Origin: Actinomycetes bacterium
GTDB lineage: Bacteria; Actinomycetota; Acidimicrobiia; Acidimicrobiales; Palsa-688
Reading direction: 5' to 3'
Length of the DNA stretch: 6,311 bases
Assembly (NCBI GenBank): GCA_021827225.1
Contig: JAKAXG010000271.1
Location: 1-6,311, forward strand
Below are positions 5,811 through 6,311 of this stretch, piece by piece. The position numbers and the translations under genes were made by a program. A model generated the notes under the pieces. It saw only the letters and a list, made by a program, of their open reading frames with translations, was not told the DNA's origin and did no database searches. Each line of letters opens with the position of its first letter. Position 1 is the first letter of the stretch.

Positions 5811-6311
5811 TCACCGCCCGGGACCGCCGGCCGCCGCCGGGTCCAGCTCGACGGTCAGCGAGGAGGGGGCGGCCGGCGTGCGCTCGATGGCGTAGCGGCC
5901 CCCGGCCAGCTGGGCCAGCTGGTAGGGGATGGGCACCAGGTGCGGGGTGTCGGTGGTGGAGATGGTGACCCGCAGCCGGTCACCGGCGGGGATGGTCGCC
6001 AGGGTCGGGAACACCTGGATCTGGTATTTCTCCGTAGCGCCGGGGACCACCGGGCGGGCGGAGGCCCTGGTGTAGGGATGGTACGGGTAGACGGTCATCC
6101 CCCCGGCGGACCACGACCGGGCCTGGTCGACGGCCCGCAGGCTGCCGAGCAGCGCTCCCTCGGTCAGCGGGTACGACGTGCCGTCGGGGGTGACCAGGTC
6201 CACCTCGGCCACCCATTCGGTCTCGGTGGTGTTGGCCGACGCGTAGACGGTGGCGTCGATGGGGCCGGCCAGGGTGGCGGGACGGGCGAGGGGGGCGGTG
6301 GTGTAGGTGGT
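5811..6311 (-). CDS. CocE/NonD family hydrolase (X-Pro dipeptidyl-peptidase-like), C-terminal part
   Basis: The minus-strand frame is open from the right edge (first full codon at 6311) to a TGA at 5813-5811, giving the last 166 residues. It begins TTYTTAPLARPATLAGPIDA, then ATVYASANTTETEWVAEV, DLVTPDGTSYPLTEGALLGS, LRAVD, a YHPYTRA segment, 'VVPGATEKYQIQVFPTLATI' and 'PAGDRLRVTISTTDTPHL'. This series (T-x-PL, a 'GPIDATVYASANTTETEWVAEV'-like jelly-roll strand set, TPDG...LT-G) is the C-terminal beta-sandwich domain of the CocE/NonD and S15 hydrolases. The alpha/beta-hydrolase catalytic domain with the Ser-Asp-His triad would lie beyond the right edge, so substrate (ester, acylated beta-lactam or Xaa-Pro peptide) cannot be judged. 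The GTG near 6212 is internal, since the family motif continues upstream of it. Convergent with marP. Confidence 0.85.
   Translation of the reverse strand, partial: TTYTTAPLARPATLAGPIDATVYASANTTETEWVAEVDLVTPDGTSYPLTEGALLGSLRAVDQARSWSAGGMTVYPYHPYTRASARPVVPGATEKYQIQVFPTLATIPAGDRLRVTISTTDTPHLVPIPYQLAQLAGGRYAIERTPAAPSSLTVELDPAAAGGPGR

Noticed and set aside
5801..5812. GAGG-GGGG-CCTC as a terminator between marP and the hydrolase gene
   Set aside because: Only a 4-bp stem with no T-tract.
1..6311. A multi-gene defence, secretion or biosynthetic system
   Set aside because: The five genes alternate in strand, share no operon and belong to separate families; only a loose cell-envelope theme joins three of them.

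Overview
The window is very GC-rich, with strongly G/C-biased third codon positions. It has typical actinobacterial content: a DUF222/13E12-type HNH nuclease gene, a MarP-type membrane protease, a lipoprotein with an L,D-transpeptidase fold, and a secreted protein carrying 'YWLVGADGGVFAFGDAGFYGS'-like repeats. From memory, these repeats are especially common in Acidimicrobiia, so an uncultured or poorly studied member of that class is my best guess; the sequence alone does not prove it.

Layout: five protein genes alternate in strand, so no two form an operon. (1) 1-856, minus: N-terminal 285 residues of a DUF222/13E12 protein whose HNH domain lies beyond the left edge. Its start is preceded by a near-consensus promoter (TTGACC-17-TATCAT) with a perfect actinobacterial SOS box (TCGAACGTGCGTTCGA) over the -10/+1 region. 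(2) 1038-3407, plus: a 789-aa secreted protein with six kelch-like blades, an Fn3 domain, an Ig-like domain and five 42-aa C-terminal repeats. (3) 3417-4349, minus: a 310-aa probable lipoprotein with a YkuD-type L,D-transpeptidase domain in which the catalytic His and Cys positions read Gln and Ser. (4) 4595-5800, plus: a complete MarP-like protease (CvpA-type membrane domain plus trypsin-like domain, intact His-Asp-Ser triad, two cysteines). (5) 5811-6311, minus: the C-terminal 166 residues of a CocE/NonD (X-Pro dipeptidyl-peptidase-like) hydrolase.

Genes 1/2 and 3/4 are divergent, across 181 and 245 bp. Genes 2/3 and 4/5 are convergent, with gaps of only 9 and 10 bp and no obvious terminators.

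The common theme of genes 2-4 is the cell envelope: a secreted multidomain propeller protein, a probably inactive L,D-transpeptidase-like lipoprotein, and a periplasm-facing protease whose M. tuberculosis relative acts on cell-wall hydrolysis under acid stress. Gene 1 looks like a DNA-damage-inducible element-like gene. The two strongest leads are the SOS operator on gene 1 and the double active-site replacement in gene 3. I see no RNA genes, CRISPR array, insertion sequence or obvious multi-gene defence system.
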